Below are positions 44,072-51,903 of a stretch of DNA of 64,000 bases, one piece after another. The stretch spans positions 434,001-498,000 of the forward strand of contig NZ_VSKS01000003.1 in NCBI RefSeq assembly GCF_008312835.1. Reading direction: 5' to 3'. The DNA is from Streptomyces marokkonensis (GTDB taxonomy: Bacteria > Actinomycetota > Actinomycetes > Streptomycetales > Streptomycetaceae). Every line of letters begins with the position of its first letter. Position 1 is the first letter of the stretch. The translations under genes were made by a program, and so were the position numbers. Under the pieces are notes generated by a model, which had not been told where the DNA came from, did not search any database, and was given only the letters and a program-made list of their open reading frames with translations.

Positions 44072-44545
44072 TCAGACGAGGCTGCGGATGTACGTGTACA
44101 GCTGGTACTGGGCCTCGGCGCCGGCCGCGACCCAGGCGATGCGGACCGGGTGGTACCAGGGCAGGCCGTCCATGTACGAACGGAACTTGCCCCAGTTGTC
44201 CTTGGCGGCCTTGACCGCGCCGTTGTAGACCTTGCCGCCGTGCTTCTTCAGCAGGTTGAACAGGGCCTTGGCGGCGCCGCCGACGGCACCTCGCGCCTGG
44301 ACGTCGGTGGCCGTGCCGTTGGCCACGGCACGCAGCGACGTGGTGTCCCGCGCCTTCAGCTCGGCCGACAGGGCCGGGTCGGCGAGGAGGGCGCGGGCCT
44401 GGGCCGCGGTCAGCGTCACCTGCGAGGAGGCCGCCGGGCGGGCCGGCGCGGTGGTCTCGGACGCCTGCGCCAGGCCGGCGCCGGCCCCGATGGAGACGGC
44501 CGCCACGGCCGAAACGGCGGCCAGACGCAGTGTGTTGCGGGTCAT
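44072..44545 (-). CDS. Secreted cationic, bacteriocin-like protein
   Basis: A 157-residue preprotein. A Sec signal peptide ends around residue 29 (GLAQASE). An Ala/Thr-rich propeptide-like stretch follows. The C-terminal 70 residues are rich in Lys, Gly and Trp with amphipathic helical periodicity (KALFNLLKKHGGKVYNG, KAAKDNWGKFRSYMDG, then an aromatic end YQLYTYIRSLV). That composition resembles class II and leaderless helical bacteriocins, but I recognise no named family and see no Gly-Gly leader. A three-helix small membrane protein follows on the same strand. The AT-rich region upstream suggests an independently regulated or acquired locus. Confidence 0.65.
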   Translation of the reverse strand: MTRNTLRLAAVSAVAAVSIGAGAGLAQASETTAPARPAASSQVTLTAAQARALLADPALSAELKARDTTSLRAVANGTATDVQARGAVGGAAKALFNLLKKHGGKVYNGAVKAAKDNWGKFRSYMDGLPWYHPVRIAWVAAGAEAQYQLYTYIRSLV

Positions 44546-44897
44546 GTACGATCTCCCTTGTGTTCAATCACAAGGGGAGGAAGCCCAAAAGGGCGACCTG
44601 GACTGGCGTGGAAACCGAAATGGTCCCCCCGCGGACTTCTTCCCCCGATTAATTCCTGCGCCTCAACTGGGCTGGTCAGGCCCGGTGTTCGACGCGGCAG
44701 GAACATAACACGGTGCATGATCATTTCGCCACTGGCCATTTTCGTTCGCCCGCTCGCGACGCCCACTTAATTCGATTTTGAATTCAACGACTCCGGTTCC
44801 GGGAGTTCGCACGGAGCGGTGAATCGCCCTCGTCACGGTCACACGGTGGTGTCCGACGGTCTACGCTCGGTGGCCGATCAAGCCGGAGGTGGGCATC
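44546..44897. other. AT-richer divergent intergenic region
   Basis: No gene seen. This 350-bp stretch is clearly less GC-rich than the surroundings, notably 44640-44790. It contains TTGAATTCAA (44778-44787), a perfect palindrome, within AATTC-GATTTT-GAATT. It separates the secreted peptide gene from the XRE regulator gene and presumably holds both promoters. The XRE ribosome site GGAGG is at 44885-44889. Confidence 0.5.
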
Positions 44898-45716
44898 GTG
44901 CCGGTCCCGAACAGCAACGACAACTCCCGGCCGCCCGCGGCCTGGTGCTACAGCGGCAACCAGCTCAAGCGCTGGCGCACCCTCGCCAACATCAGCCGCG
45001 AGGCGCTGGCCGCCGCCGCCAACTACGCCCCGGAGACCATCGCGTCCATGGAGCGCGGCGTGCGGATGCCGACGCCCAGGGTGCTCGACGTGGCGGACGA
45101 ACTGTGCGGTGCGCAGGGGATGCTGAGCGCGGCGAAGGAGTACGTGCGCAGGGAGCGCTACTCCGCGCGTGCGGTGGACTTCATCGAGTGGGAGCGGGAG
45201 GCGACGAGCCTCTGGACGTACGAAGTCGCGCTGGTACCAGGCCTGGTGCAGACCCCTGCGTACGCGCGCACGCTCATCGACAACCGGATCCCGCCGCTGG
45301 ACGAGGAGACGGTGGAGGAGCGGGTGGCGGCCCGGATGGAGCGGCAGGCACTCCTCGCGCAGCGCAAGCCACCGGTCGGGCTGAGCTTCGTCCTCTACGA
45401 AGCTGTGCTGCGCAGCCCGCTGGTGGACGCGGAGCAGCTCCAGCGGTTGCTGGAGGTGTCCCGGCTGCGCAACGTCGTCTTGCAGGTGCTGCCATTCGAG
45501 CGGGCGTTCGGGAACGCGCTGGAGGGCCCCATGGTGCTGATGGAGGGGCAGGACCACGAGCGATTCGCCTTCATGGAGGGCGCGTTCGCCAGCGAGCTTT
45601 CGGCTGAACCAGGTGTTGTCAGCCGTGTGACCGAGCGGCTAAGCATGATTCGTACGCGGGCCCTCGACCCCGACGAGTCGGCCCGTCTCATCGAGCGGAT
45701 GGTGAATCAGCCGTGA
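44898..45716 (+). CDS. XRE-family regulator with DUF5753 domain
   Basis: A 272-residue protein. The N-terminal helix-turn-helix (about 20-75) reads QLKRWRTLANISREALAAAANYAPETIASMERGVRMP. The DUF5753 ligand-type domain follows, with the hallmark ALVPGLVQTPAYAR and the V-L-x-VLPFE region. GTG 44898 has GGAGG at good spacing; GTG 44889 overlaps that site. It overlaps the DUF397 gene (GTGA), the standard Streptomyces pair. In WhiJ-type systems these pairs regulate development or antibiotic genes. Confidence 0.92.
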   Translation: MPVPNSNDNSRPPAAWCYSGNQLKRWRTLANISREALAAAANYAPETIASMERGVRMPTPRVLDVADELCGAQGMLSAAKEYVRRERYSARAVDFIEWEREATSLWTYEVALVPGLVQTPAYARTLIDNRIPPLDEETVEERVAARMERQALLAQRKPPVGLSFVLYEAVLRSPLVDAEQLQRLLEVSRLRNVVLQVLPFERAFGNALEGPMVLMEGQDHERFAFMEGAFASELSAEPGVVSRVTERLSMIRTRALDPDESARLIERMVNQP

Positions 45717-45958
45717 GCGACCAGCTGAAGTGGTTCAAGTCGACGTACAGCGACAACGAGGGCGGTGCCTGCGTCGAGGTCGCCCTCGCGTGGTTCAGGT
45801 CGAGCTACAGCGACAGTGAGGGCGGGAACTGCGTCGAGGTCGCCCACTGCGGTGCCGTCCACGTCCGTGACTCCAAGACCGCCCCCTCGGGCCCCGAACT
45901 CCGTGTCGCCGCCCCCGCGTGGGCGGCGTTCGTTTCCGCGGTTCAGCCCGGAGCTTGA
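45713..45958 (+). CDS. DUF397 protein with duplicated N-terminal module
   Basis: An 81-residue DUF397 (BldB-/WhiJ-associated) protein translated from GTG 45713 and coupled to the XRE gene. Normal DUF397 proteins have one W-F/x-K/R-S-x-Y-S-x-x-x-G-x-x-C-V-E-V-A module. Here there are two, WFKSTYSDNEGGACVEVA and WFRSSYSDSEGGNCVEVA, exactly 20 residues apart, followed by the usual VHVRDSKTAPSGPELRVAAPAWAAFV. The partner XRE protein probably binds or is antagonised by it. Confidence 0.9.
   Translation: MSDQLKWFKSTYSDNEGGACVEVALAWFRSSYSDSEGGNCVEVAHCGAVHVRDSKTAPSGPELRVAAPAWAAFVSAVQPGA
45731..45850 (+). repeat. 60-bp tandem duplication within the DUF397 gene
   Basis: Bases 45731-45790 and 45791-45850 align without gaps. 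The first 54 bp are nearly identical, with TACAGCGACA and TGCGTCGAGGTCGCC unchanged. An in-frame 20-codon duplication. Confidence 0.85.
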
Positions 45959-46181
45959 GCCTCGGGCTTCGAGCGCTTCCTCTTGAGTCTGCTGGTGTGG
46001 TTGAAATGCCAACCAACATCACCCCCGACACCGAGCCCCTCAAGGACCTCGCAGACTGAGCCCGCGTGTGACCCGGGGCACTTTTCCGAGTGGTCCGCGT
46101 CGGGATGGGCAGGAGCCCACCTGCGAGAGCGCCGGGGAGTCTCACCATGCGGTATCCCGGGGGGATTTTTCGGACGCTCGA

Positions 46182-46218
46182 TAGACTGAACCGACCGCGG
46201 CGCACACATATGTGTGCG
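46182..46218 (+). promoter_or_regulatory. Aspartokinase promoter region with an 18-bp perfect palindrome
   Basis: TAGACT (46182-46187) is a good -10 element. Fourteen bases downstream lies CGCACACATATGTGTGCG (46201-46218), a perfect 18-bp palindrome centred near the expected start of transcription, 36 bp before GTG 46255. A repressor operator that blocks ask-asd transcription is the simplest reading. Confidence 0.5.
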
Positions 46219-46254
46219 AACTGCGGAAAACGACGGACTGAGCGAGGAGCGCAC

Positions 46255-47532
46255 GTGGGCCTTGTCGTGCAGAAGTACGGAGGCTCCTCCGTAGCCGATG
46301 CCGAGGGCATCAAGCGCGTCGCCAAGCGGATCGTGGAAGCCAAGAAGAACGGCCACCAGGTGGTCGCCGTGGTTTCCGCGATGGGCGACACGACGGACGA
46401 GCTGATCGATCTCGCCGAGCAGGTTTCCCCGATCCCTGCCGGACGCGAGCTCGACATGCTGCTGACCGCCGGAGAGCGGATCTCCATGGCCCTGCTGGCC
46501 ATGGCGATCAAGAACCTGGGTCACAACGCCCAGAGCTTCACCGGCAGCCAGGCAGGTGTCATCACCGACTCGGTCCACAACAAAGCCCGCATCATCGATG
46601 TCACGCCGGGCCGGATCAAGGCCTCGGTGGACGAGGGCAACATCGCCATCGTCGCCGGTTTCCAGGGCGTAAGCCAGGACACCAAGGACATCACCACGCT
46701 CGGCCGCGGCGGTTCCGACACCACCGCCGTCGCCCTCGCCGCGGCGCTCGACGCCGAGGTGTGCGAGATCTACACGGACGTCGACGGTGTGTTCACCGCC
46801 GACCCGCGCGTGGTGAAGAAGGCCCGGAAGATCGACTGGATCGCGTTCGAGGACATGCTCGAGCTCGCGGCCTCCGGGTCCAAGGTGCTCCTCCACCGCT
46901 GTGTGGAGTACGCCCGCCGGTACAACATCCCGATCCACGTCCGCTCGTCCTTCAGCGGACTGCAGGGCACGTGGGTCAGCAGCGAGCCGATGAAGCAAGG
47001 GGACAAGCAGGTGGAGCAGGCTCTCATCTCCGGTGTCGCACACGACACCTCCGAGGCCAAGGTCACGGTCGTCGGTGTGCCCGACAAGCCCGGCGAGGCC
47101 GCCTCGATCTTCCGTACGATCGCCGATGCCGAGATCAACATCGACATGGTCGTGCAGAACGTGTCCGCCGCCTCCACGGGCCTGACGGACATCTCCTTCA
47201 CCCTGCCGAAGACCGAGGGCCGCAAGGCCATCGACGCCCTGGAGAAGAACAAGGGCGCCATCGGCTTCGACTCCCTGCGCTACGACGACCAGATCGGCAA
47301 GATCTCCCTGGTCGGCGCCGGTATGAAGACCAACCCGGGCGTCACCGCCGACTTCTTCACCGCGCTCAGCGACGCCGGCGTGAACATCGAGCTGATCTCG
47401 ACCTCCGAGATCCGCATCTCGGTCGTGACGCGCAAGGACGACGTGCCCGAGGCCGTGCGCGCCGTGCACTCCGCCTTCGGCCTGGACTCCGACAGCGACG
47501 AGGCCGTGGTCTACGGAGGCACCGGCCGCTGA
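46255..47532 (+). CDS. ask: Aspartate kinase, alpha subunit
   Basis: A 425-residue enzyme that phosphorylates aspartate at the entry to lysine, threonine, methionine and diaminopimelate synthesis. The N-terminal [12 protein letters not shown] is the kinase motif, with [16 protein letters not shown] and the [14 protein letters not shown] nucleotide site; two ACT domains (about 265-420) would bind lysine and threonine. GTG 46255 follows GAGGAGC. An internal start at 47011 would yield the separate beta subunit. The stop overlaps the asd ATG (TGATG). Confidence 0.96.
   Translation: MGLVVQKYGGSSVADAEGIKRVAKRIVEAKKNGHQVVAVVSAMGDTTDELIDLAEQVSPIPAGRELDMLLTAGERISMALLAMAIKNLGHNAQSFTGSQAGVITDSVHNKARIIDVTPGRIKASVDEGNIAIVAGFQGVSQDTKDITTLGRGGSDTTAVALAAALDAEVCEIYTDVDGVFTADPRVVKKARKIDWIAFEDMLELAASGSKVLLHRCVEYARRYNIPIHVRSSFSGLQGTWVSSEPMKQGDKQVEQALISGVAHDTSEAKVTVVGVPDKPGEAASIFRTIADAEINIDMVVQNVSAASTGLTDISFTLPKTEGRKAIDALEKNKGAIGFDSLRYDDQIGKISLVGAGMKTNPGVTADFFTALSDAGVNIELISTSEIRISVVTRKDDVPEAVRAVHSAFGLDSDSDEAVVYGGTGR
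47011..47532 (+). CDS. ask: Aspartate kinase, beta subunit (in-frame internal start)
   Basis: In alpha2beta2 aspartokinases of actinobacteria and Bacillus the regulatory C-terminal part is also made alone. GTG 47011, in frame at codon 253, is preceded by AAGGGGAC about 8 nt upstream and opens [23 protein letters not shown], equivalent to the known beta-subunit start. The product would have 173 residues, close to the 172 of Corynebacterium LysC-beta, and contains both ACT domains. Confidence 0.75.
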   Translation: MEQALISGVAHDTSEAKVTVVGVPDKPGEAASIFRTIADAEINIDMVVQNVSAASTGLTDISFTLPKTEGRKAIDALEKNKGAIGFDSLRYDDQIGKISLVGAGMKTNPGVTADFFTALSDAGVNIELISTSEIRISVVTRKDDVPEAVRAVHSAFGLDSDSDEAVVYGGTGR

Positions 47533-48605
47533 TGACCGGGACCGCAGGACCCGGGCGCTCCGGGCGGCCGACGCTCGCGGTCGTGGGGGCGACCGGGGCC
47601 GTCGGCACGGTCATGCTCCAGATCCTGTCCCAGCGGGCGGACGTCTGGGGCGAGATCAGGCTCATCGCCTCCCCGCGCTCGGCCGGCCGCAAGCTGGCCG
47701 TGCGCGGAGAGGAGGTCGAGGTCGTCGCGCTCACCGAGGAGGCGTTCGACGGGGTCGACGTCGCGATGTTCGACGTGCCCGACGAGGTCGCCGAGCGGTG
47801 GGCGCCCCTCGCCGCCGCGCGGGGCGCGGTGGTGGTGGACAACTCCGGCGCGTTCCGGATGGACCCGGACGTGCCGCTCGTCGTGCCCGAGGTCAACGCG
47901 CACGCCGTGCGCAGGCGCCCGCGCGGGATCGTCGCGAACCCGAACTGCACCACCCTGTCGATGATCGTCGCGCTGGGCGCGCTGCACGCCGAGTTCGGCC
48001 TGCGCGAGCTGGTCGTCTCGTCGTACCAGGCGGTCAGCGGCGCCGGGCACGCGGGCGTGCGGACCCTGCGCGAGCAGCTGTCCCTGGTCGCCGGCACGGA
48101 GCTGGGCACCAGCCCCGGCGACGTGCGGCGGGCCGTGGGGGACAACACCGGTCCGTTCCCGGAGCCGGTCGCGCTGAACGTCGTACCGTGGGCCGGGTCG
48201 CTGCGCGAGGACGGCTGGTCCTCGGAGGAGATGAAGGTGCGGGACGAGACCCGCAAGATCCTCGGCCTGGCCTCCCTGCCCGTGGCGGTCACCTGCGTCC
48301 GCGTCCCCGTGGTCACCACGCACTCCCTCACCGTGCACGCCCGGTTCGAGGGCGAGGTCACCGTCGACAGGGCGCGCGAGATCCTCGCGACGGCACCCGG
48401 CGTCGTCCTGTTCGACAACCCGGCCGCCGGGGAGTTCCCCACCCCCGCCGATGTCGTCGGCACCGATCCGACCTGGGTCGGGCGGGTCCGGCGGGCCCTG
48501 GACGACCCCACGGCGCTGGAGCTCTTCGTGTGCGGGGACAACCTGCGCAAGGGAGCCGCGCTCAACACCGCGCAGATCGCCGAACTCGTGGTGGTTGAGC
48601 GGTAA
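47532..48605 (+). CDS. asd: Aspartate-semialdehyde dehydrogenase
   Basis: A 357-residue enzyme that reduces aspartyl phosphate to aspartate semialdehyde. The NADP-binding motif is VVGATGAVG (17-25), the catalytic cysteine C139 lies in NPNCTT, and the catalytic His region is [15 protein letters not shown]. The start codon shares one base with the ask stop, the classic ask-asd operon. An Arg/Gly extension of about 12 residues precedes the Rossmann fold. Confidence 0.96.
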   Translation: MTGTAGPGRSGRPTLAVVGATGAVGTVMLQILSQRADVWGEIRLIASPRSAGRKLAVRGEEVEVVALTEEAFDGVDVAMFDVPDEVAERWAPLAAARGAVVVDNSGAFRMDPDVPLVVPEVNAHAVRRRPRGIVANPNCTTLSMIVALGALHAEFGLRELVVSSYQAVSGAGHAGVRTLREQLSLVAGTELGTSPGDVRRAVGDNTGPFPEPVALNVVPWAGSLREDGWSSEEMKVRDETRKILGLASLPVAVTCVRVPVVTTHSLTVHARFEGEVTVDRAREILATAPGVVLFDNPAAGEFPTPADVVGTDPTWVGRVRRALDDPTALELFVCGDNLRKGAALNTAQIAELVVVER

Positions 48606-48703
48606 AAAGTTCTGGATCACACAGGATTCGTTTGTAGGATCTGTGTAAGTCTTGTGAGCCGGGATTCTCGGTCTGGACCACTTGTAGCCGCACGTCCGGC
48701 GAC

Positions 48704-48733
48704 CGAGGATTGCACGAGGATTGCACGAGGATT
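48704..48733. repeat. Three 11-nt tandem repeats CGAGGATTGCA
   Basis: CGAGGATTGCA at 48704-48714 and 48715-48725, then CGAGGATT at 48726-48733. The 11-nt period is one helical turn. Located between asd and its terminator. Confidence 0.8.
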
Positions 48734-48736
48734 CAT

Positions 48737-48772
48737 CTCCCCGCCCTCCGCAACCAAGCGGAGGGCGGGGAG
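48737..48772 (+). terminator. Terminator of the ask-asd operon
   Basis: A perfect 15-bp stem, CTCCCCGCCCTCCGC (48737-48751) / GCGGAGGGCGGGGAG (48758-48772), with an AACCAA loop and a CGTCTTT tail. Confidence 0.9.
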
Positions 48773-48797
48773 CGTCTTTGCGGTCACCCTTTCCGGG

Positions 48798-48858
48798 GCG
48801 TGGGGACGCTGCGTTCCAGACGTGGGGACGTCTGGAACCGGGCGTGGGGACGCCCGTT
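48798..48858 (+). promoter_or_regulatory. Three phased CGT-GGGG-ACG dyads overlapping an ECF-type promoter
   Basis: Three hairpin-type dyads with identical GGGG centres lie at 48798-48809 (GCGT/ACGC), 48814-48837 (TTCCAGACGT/ACGTCTGGAA, 10-bp arms) and 48839-48856 (CGGGCGT/ACGCCCG). Their centres are exactly 22 bp apart. GGAAC (48834-48838), 16 bp, CGTT (48855-48858) matches the ECF sigma promoter consensus and lies inside the third unit. This is the leader of the SigE-family sigma gene, so autoregulation plus a repeated binding site is likely. The remaining 48606-49013 interval holds no clear gene. Confidence 0.6.
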
Positions 48859-49013
48859 CATATGGGATACAGGGGAAGAGCGGGACGCATGAGGGCATTT
48901 GATGTGCTGTCGGTGGTGCTGCCCGATGCGGGCGGGCGGCCGGTGGCACCCGCCGCCGCAAAAGTGACGCCCGGCGCGTACAACCCTTACGGGGGGAAGC
49001 GTGTCCAACTGGT

Positions 49014-49688
49014 GTGGCTGAGGTACTCGACTTCACAGCGCCGCGTGGCACGGCCCTCCGGCCGCCACGCCCGGCTCTCCGACCCCGCATGCCGGGCGCG
49101 TCCGGCGGCGGCATGCCGGTGATCGCGCCGATGCCCGCAGCGCGCCCCGCCCGCATACCGAGTCAGCGTGACGGCGCCGACGACGCCGTGGCGGCCGGCA
49201 CCACCGTCGACCACCTCACCGAGACCTACCGCGCGCACTACCGCTCGCTGCTGGGCCTCGCGGCGCTCCTCCTCGACGACACCGCCTCCTGTGAGGACGT
49301 CGTCCAGGAGGCGTTCATCCGCGTCCACTCCGCACGCAAACGCGTCCGGGACCCGGAGAAGACCCTGGCCTATCTGCGTCAGACGGTCGTCAACCTGTCC
49401 CGTTCCGCGCTGCGCCGCCGCATCCTCGGCCTCAAGCTCCTCTCCAAGCCCATGCCCGACATGGCGAGCGCGGAGGAGGGCGCCTACGACCAGCTGGAGC
49501 GCGACTCCCTCATCAAGGCGATGAAGGGGCTCCAGCGCCGTCAGCGCGAGGTGCTGGTGCTGCGCTACTTCGCGGACATGACCGAGGCGCAGGTCGCCGA
49601 GACGCTCGGCATCTCGCTGGGCTCGGTGAAGGCGTACGGCTCGCGCGGTATCGCGGCACTGCGGCTGGCCATGGGGGCGCCGGCATGA
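49014..49688 (+). CDS. RNA polymerase sigma factor, SigE family (ECF type)
   Basis: A 224-residue group IV sigma factor. Region 2 reads LTETYRAHYRSLLGLAALLLDDTASCEDVVQEAFIRVHSARK. Region 4 is LQRRQREVLVLRYFADMTEAQVAETLGISLGSVKAYGSRGIAAL, the TIGR02983 Streptomyces SigE-family pattern. The first 60 residues are a Pro/Arg/Ala-rich extension of low conservation; GTG 49014 is the annotated-style start but a start nearer residue 34 is possible. Followed with a 4-bp overlap by a single-pass membrane protein likely to modulate it. Its own promoter may be the GGAAC-N16-CGTT at 48834. Confidence 0.92.
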   Translation: MAEVLDFTAPRGTALRPPRPALRPRMPGASGGGMPVIAPMPAARPARIPSQRDGADDAVAAGTTVDHLTETYRAHYRSLLGLAALLLDDTASCEDVVQEAFIRVHSARKRVRDPEKTLAYLRQTVVNLSRSALRRRILGLKLLSKPMPDMASAEEGAYDQLERDSLIKAMKGLQRRQREVLVLRYFADMTEAQVAETLGISLGSVKAYGSRGIAALRLAMGAPA

Positions 49689-50899
49689 GCGACGGCAAGG
49701 ACGCGCGGCCCGGGGAGCGCGAGCCGGAGGGCTCGCACGCCCCCGGCACGGGGCGGGAGCCCGAGGGGGGCGCGCCCGCCGCCGAGGTCCCGCGCGAGGC
49801 CGGGACGCCGCACGAGCAAGAGCCGAAGCACACGCACGCTGGGAACGGAACTGTGAACGACGGCCGGGACGAACAGAGCCCCGAAGGGCTCGACTCGGAC
49901 GAGCTGGAACTGCGCGCCCTGCTGCACCAGGCGGTGCGCGAGGTGGAGCCGGGCGACGGCACCCTGGACTACCTGCGCCGGGCCGTCCCCGCGCGCCGGG
50001 CGCGCAAACGCCAGGCCCTGGTCGGCATGGCCGCCGCCGCCCTCTTCATCGGCACCGCGGTCCCCGCGGCCGTGCACGTCTCGGGCAGCTCCGGCTCCGA
50101 CGCCAACCCCTCCGCCGTCGGCCACGCCTCGCAGGATCAGGGCGGCACCGGCCAGGACGAGGACCCCGGCGGTGGCCAGAGCACCGCGGGCGGCTCCTCT
50201 GACCAGGTCGGGGGCACCGGCAAGGACGACAAGAAGGAGGAGGACGGGGACGGCGCGAGCACCGGCTCAGGCGCGGGTGCGACCGAGGGCGCCGACCCCT
50301 CGGCGGGCACCTCGGCCGAGGCGCCCGCCTGTACCGCCGCGCAGCTCGGACCGGCGGTCGCGAGCAGTGCCGCTCCCGACTCCACGGGCGCCGTCTACGG
50401 CTCGTTCCGGGTCGCCAACGTCTCCGTGGCCGGCTGCGCCGTCGACGGCCCCGGCGTGCTGAGCGTGACCCCGCAGGGCGCCGCATCCGCCGGCAAGGTG
50501 AGCTCGACGCGGCACGTGGCGGGGGACGCGGCGGCCGGACTGCCCGACCCCTCCCTCGAGGCCGCGCGGCTGGTGCTCGAGCCGGGTGCCGCCTACGAGG
50601 TGCGGTTCGCCTGGGTCCCCTCCGAGACCTGCCCCACCCCGGGCGAGACCGCGGGCGGCGGCACCGGCGGACCCTCGCCCGACCCGACACCCACCGGCGA
50701 CCCGACGACCACGACCGGTGCCTCCGCGGGCACCGACACCGGCACGACCACTCAGCTGGTGACGGAGGACGGCGGGACGGACGGCAGCGTGGCGGTGACG
50801 TACACGGCGCCGACGGGCGTCGGCTCGGCCACCATGACGGTGAGCAACGCCTGCGCGGGCACGGTCTACTGGACGGGGCTGCTGACGCCCGCCGGCTGA
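49685..50899 (+). CDS. Single-pass membrane protein, putative anti-sigma-type partner
   Basis: A 404-residue protein coupled to the sigma gene by 4 bp. Residues 1-105 are acidic and cytoplasmic, with a short helical patch (DELELRALLHQAVREVEPGDGTLDYLRRAVPARRARKR) just before a transmembrane helix at about 109-128. The extracytoplasmic part has a Gly/Asp/Ser linker, then a 200-residue beta-rich domain with four Cys. No zinc anti-sigma HxxxCxxC motif is present, so an anti-sigma role rests on operon position and topology only. Its end overlaps the converging SURF1 gene by 34 bp. Confidence 0.75.
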   Translation: MSDGKDARPGEREPEGSHAPGTGREPEGGAPAAEVPREAGTPHEQEPKHTHAGNGTVNDGRDEQSPEGLDSDELELRALLHQAVREVEPGDGTLDYLRRAVPARRARKRQALVGMAAAALFIGTAVPAAVHVSGSSGSDANPSAVGHASQDQGGTGQDEDPGGGQSTAGGSSDQVGGTGKDDKKEEDGDGASTGSGAGATEGADPSAGTSAEAPACTAAQLGPAVASSAAPDSTGAVYGSFRVANVSVAGCAVDGPGVLSVTPQGAASAGKVSSTRHVAGDAAAGLPDPSLEAARLVLEPGAAYEVRFAWVPSETCPTPGETAGGGTGGPSPDPTPTGDPTTTTGASAGTDTGTTTQLVTEDGGTDGSVAVTYTAPTGVGSATMTVSNACAGTVYWTGLLTPAG

Positions 50900-51690
50900 C
50901 GGGGGGCGTCGTCGGCGTCGTCCCCGTCCTCGTCCGTGGCCAGGCCCAGTTCCGCGTCCCGGGCGAGCTCCAGCTCGCGGCGCAGCAGACGGAACCACAT
51001 GAAGATCACGAAGCCCACGAAGGCGAACCACTCGGCGGTGTAGCCCAGGTTCTGGAACGCCTTCAGGTCCAGTCCCGTGCCGCTCGGCGCGGACGCCGGC
51101 ACCGGCTTCATCCCCGAGTCCCCGCGGTTGAGCGTCACCCAGGCGTCGTACACGTCGTACGGCACGAGGTTCACCAGCGAGGCCGCGCTGATCGCGGACG
51201 TCTGGCCCTCCGGCAGGCCGCCGCGGGCGCTGACGCCGTTGCTGCCGGGTGTCTCGGACGCCTGGAGCGCGCCGGTGACGGTGACCTCACCGGCCGGCAC
51301 CGGGGGCACCTCGGCCGGATCGGGGTCGCCGGGCAGCCAGCCCCGTACGACGGGCAGCGCGCGGCCGGTGTCGGTGCGCAGCAGGGTCAGGACGTAGTAG
51401 CCGTCCCGGTCGTCCAGCTTGCGGTCGGGCACCAGCAACTGGGTGTCGTACCGGCCGCTCGCGGTGGTCTGCTTGCCGGAGGTGGCCTTGGTCACGGGCA
51501 GCAGGTCGTCCAGCGGCCTGGCCGCCTCCCGCTGGTCCGACGCGATCCGTTCCTCCGCGTCGCGGTGGCTGTCCACCCGGTCCTCGAACCTGCCCAGCTG
51601 CCAGGACCCCATGAAGACGCAGAAGGGGATGGCGAGCAGCAGGAAGACGTTGATCCCCCACCAGCGGGGCGTCAGCAGAAACCGGTACAC
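50866..51690 (-). CDS. SURF1 family protein
   Basis: A 274-residue protein with the two-TM SURF1 layout: a first helix at about 11-28 (WGINVFLLLAIPFCVFMGSWQLGR, with the GxWQxxR signature), an extracytoplasmic domain with LPVVRGWLP and the VNLPxDV-like VNLVPYDVY, and a second helix near 230-250. SURF1 proteins assist assembly of heme-copper cytochrome c oxidase. GTG 51690 is the start (VYRFLLTPRWW). Transcribed toward the sigma-partner gene and overlapping its 3' end. Confidence 0.93.
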   Translation of the reverse strand: MYRFLLTPRWWGINVFLLLAIPFCVFMGSWQLGRFEDRVDSHRDAEERIASDQREAARPLDDLLPVTKATSGKQTTASGRYDTQLLVPDRKLDDRDGYYVLTLLRTDTGRALPVVRGWLPGDPDPAEVPPVPAGEVTVTGALQASETPGSNGVSARGGLPEGQTSAISAASLVNLVPYDVYDAWVTLNRGDSGMKPVPASAPSGTGLDLKAFQNLGYTAEWFAFVGFVIFMWFRLLRRELELARDAELGLATDEDGDDADDAPRQPAGVSSPVQ

Positions 51691-51903
51691 GCCCTCAACG
51701 GTACGGGTCCGCGGGCGGTTCCCGTCCCGCGGGGTCGCCCCGCGGAGGGGTCGCGGCCTGGGCCTGCCGTGGCGTGTCGCGGGCCGGGCCGGATGCCCGG
51801 TCGGGGGTCCGGGCCGGGGGGCCGGTGAAAGATCCGGGGGGAGTTGTCCACAGGCTGGGGACCTGGGCCGCGCGATGCCCCCCGGGACGGGCAGTATGGG
51901 GTC

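Noticed and set aside
48889-49122. Small plus-strand frame (MRAFDVLSVVLPDAGG...) overlapping the sigma gene start
   Set aside because: A start is available, but its second half overlaps the sigma N-terminus in another frame with low-complexity Arg/Pro residues. It may be a leader or uORF; not supported enough to call.
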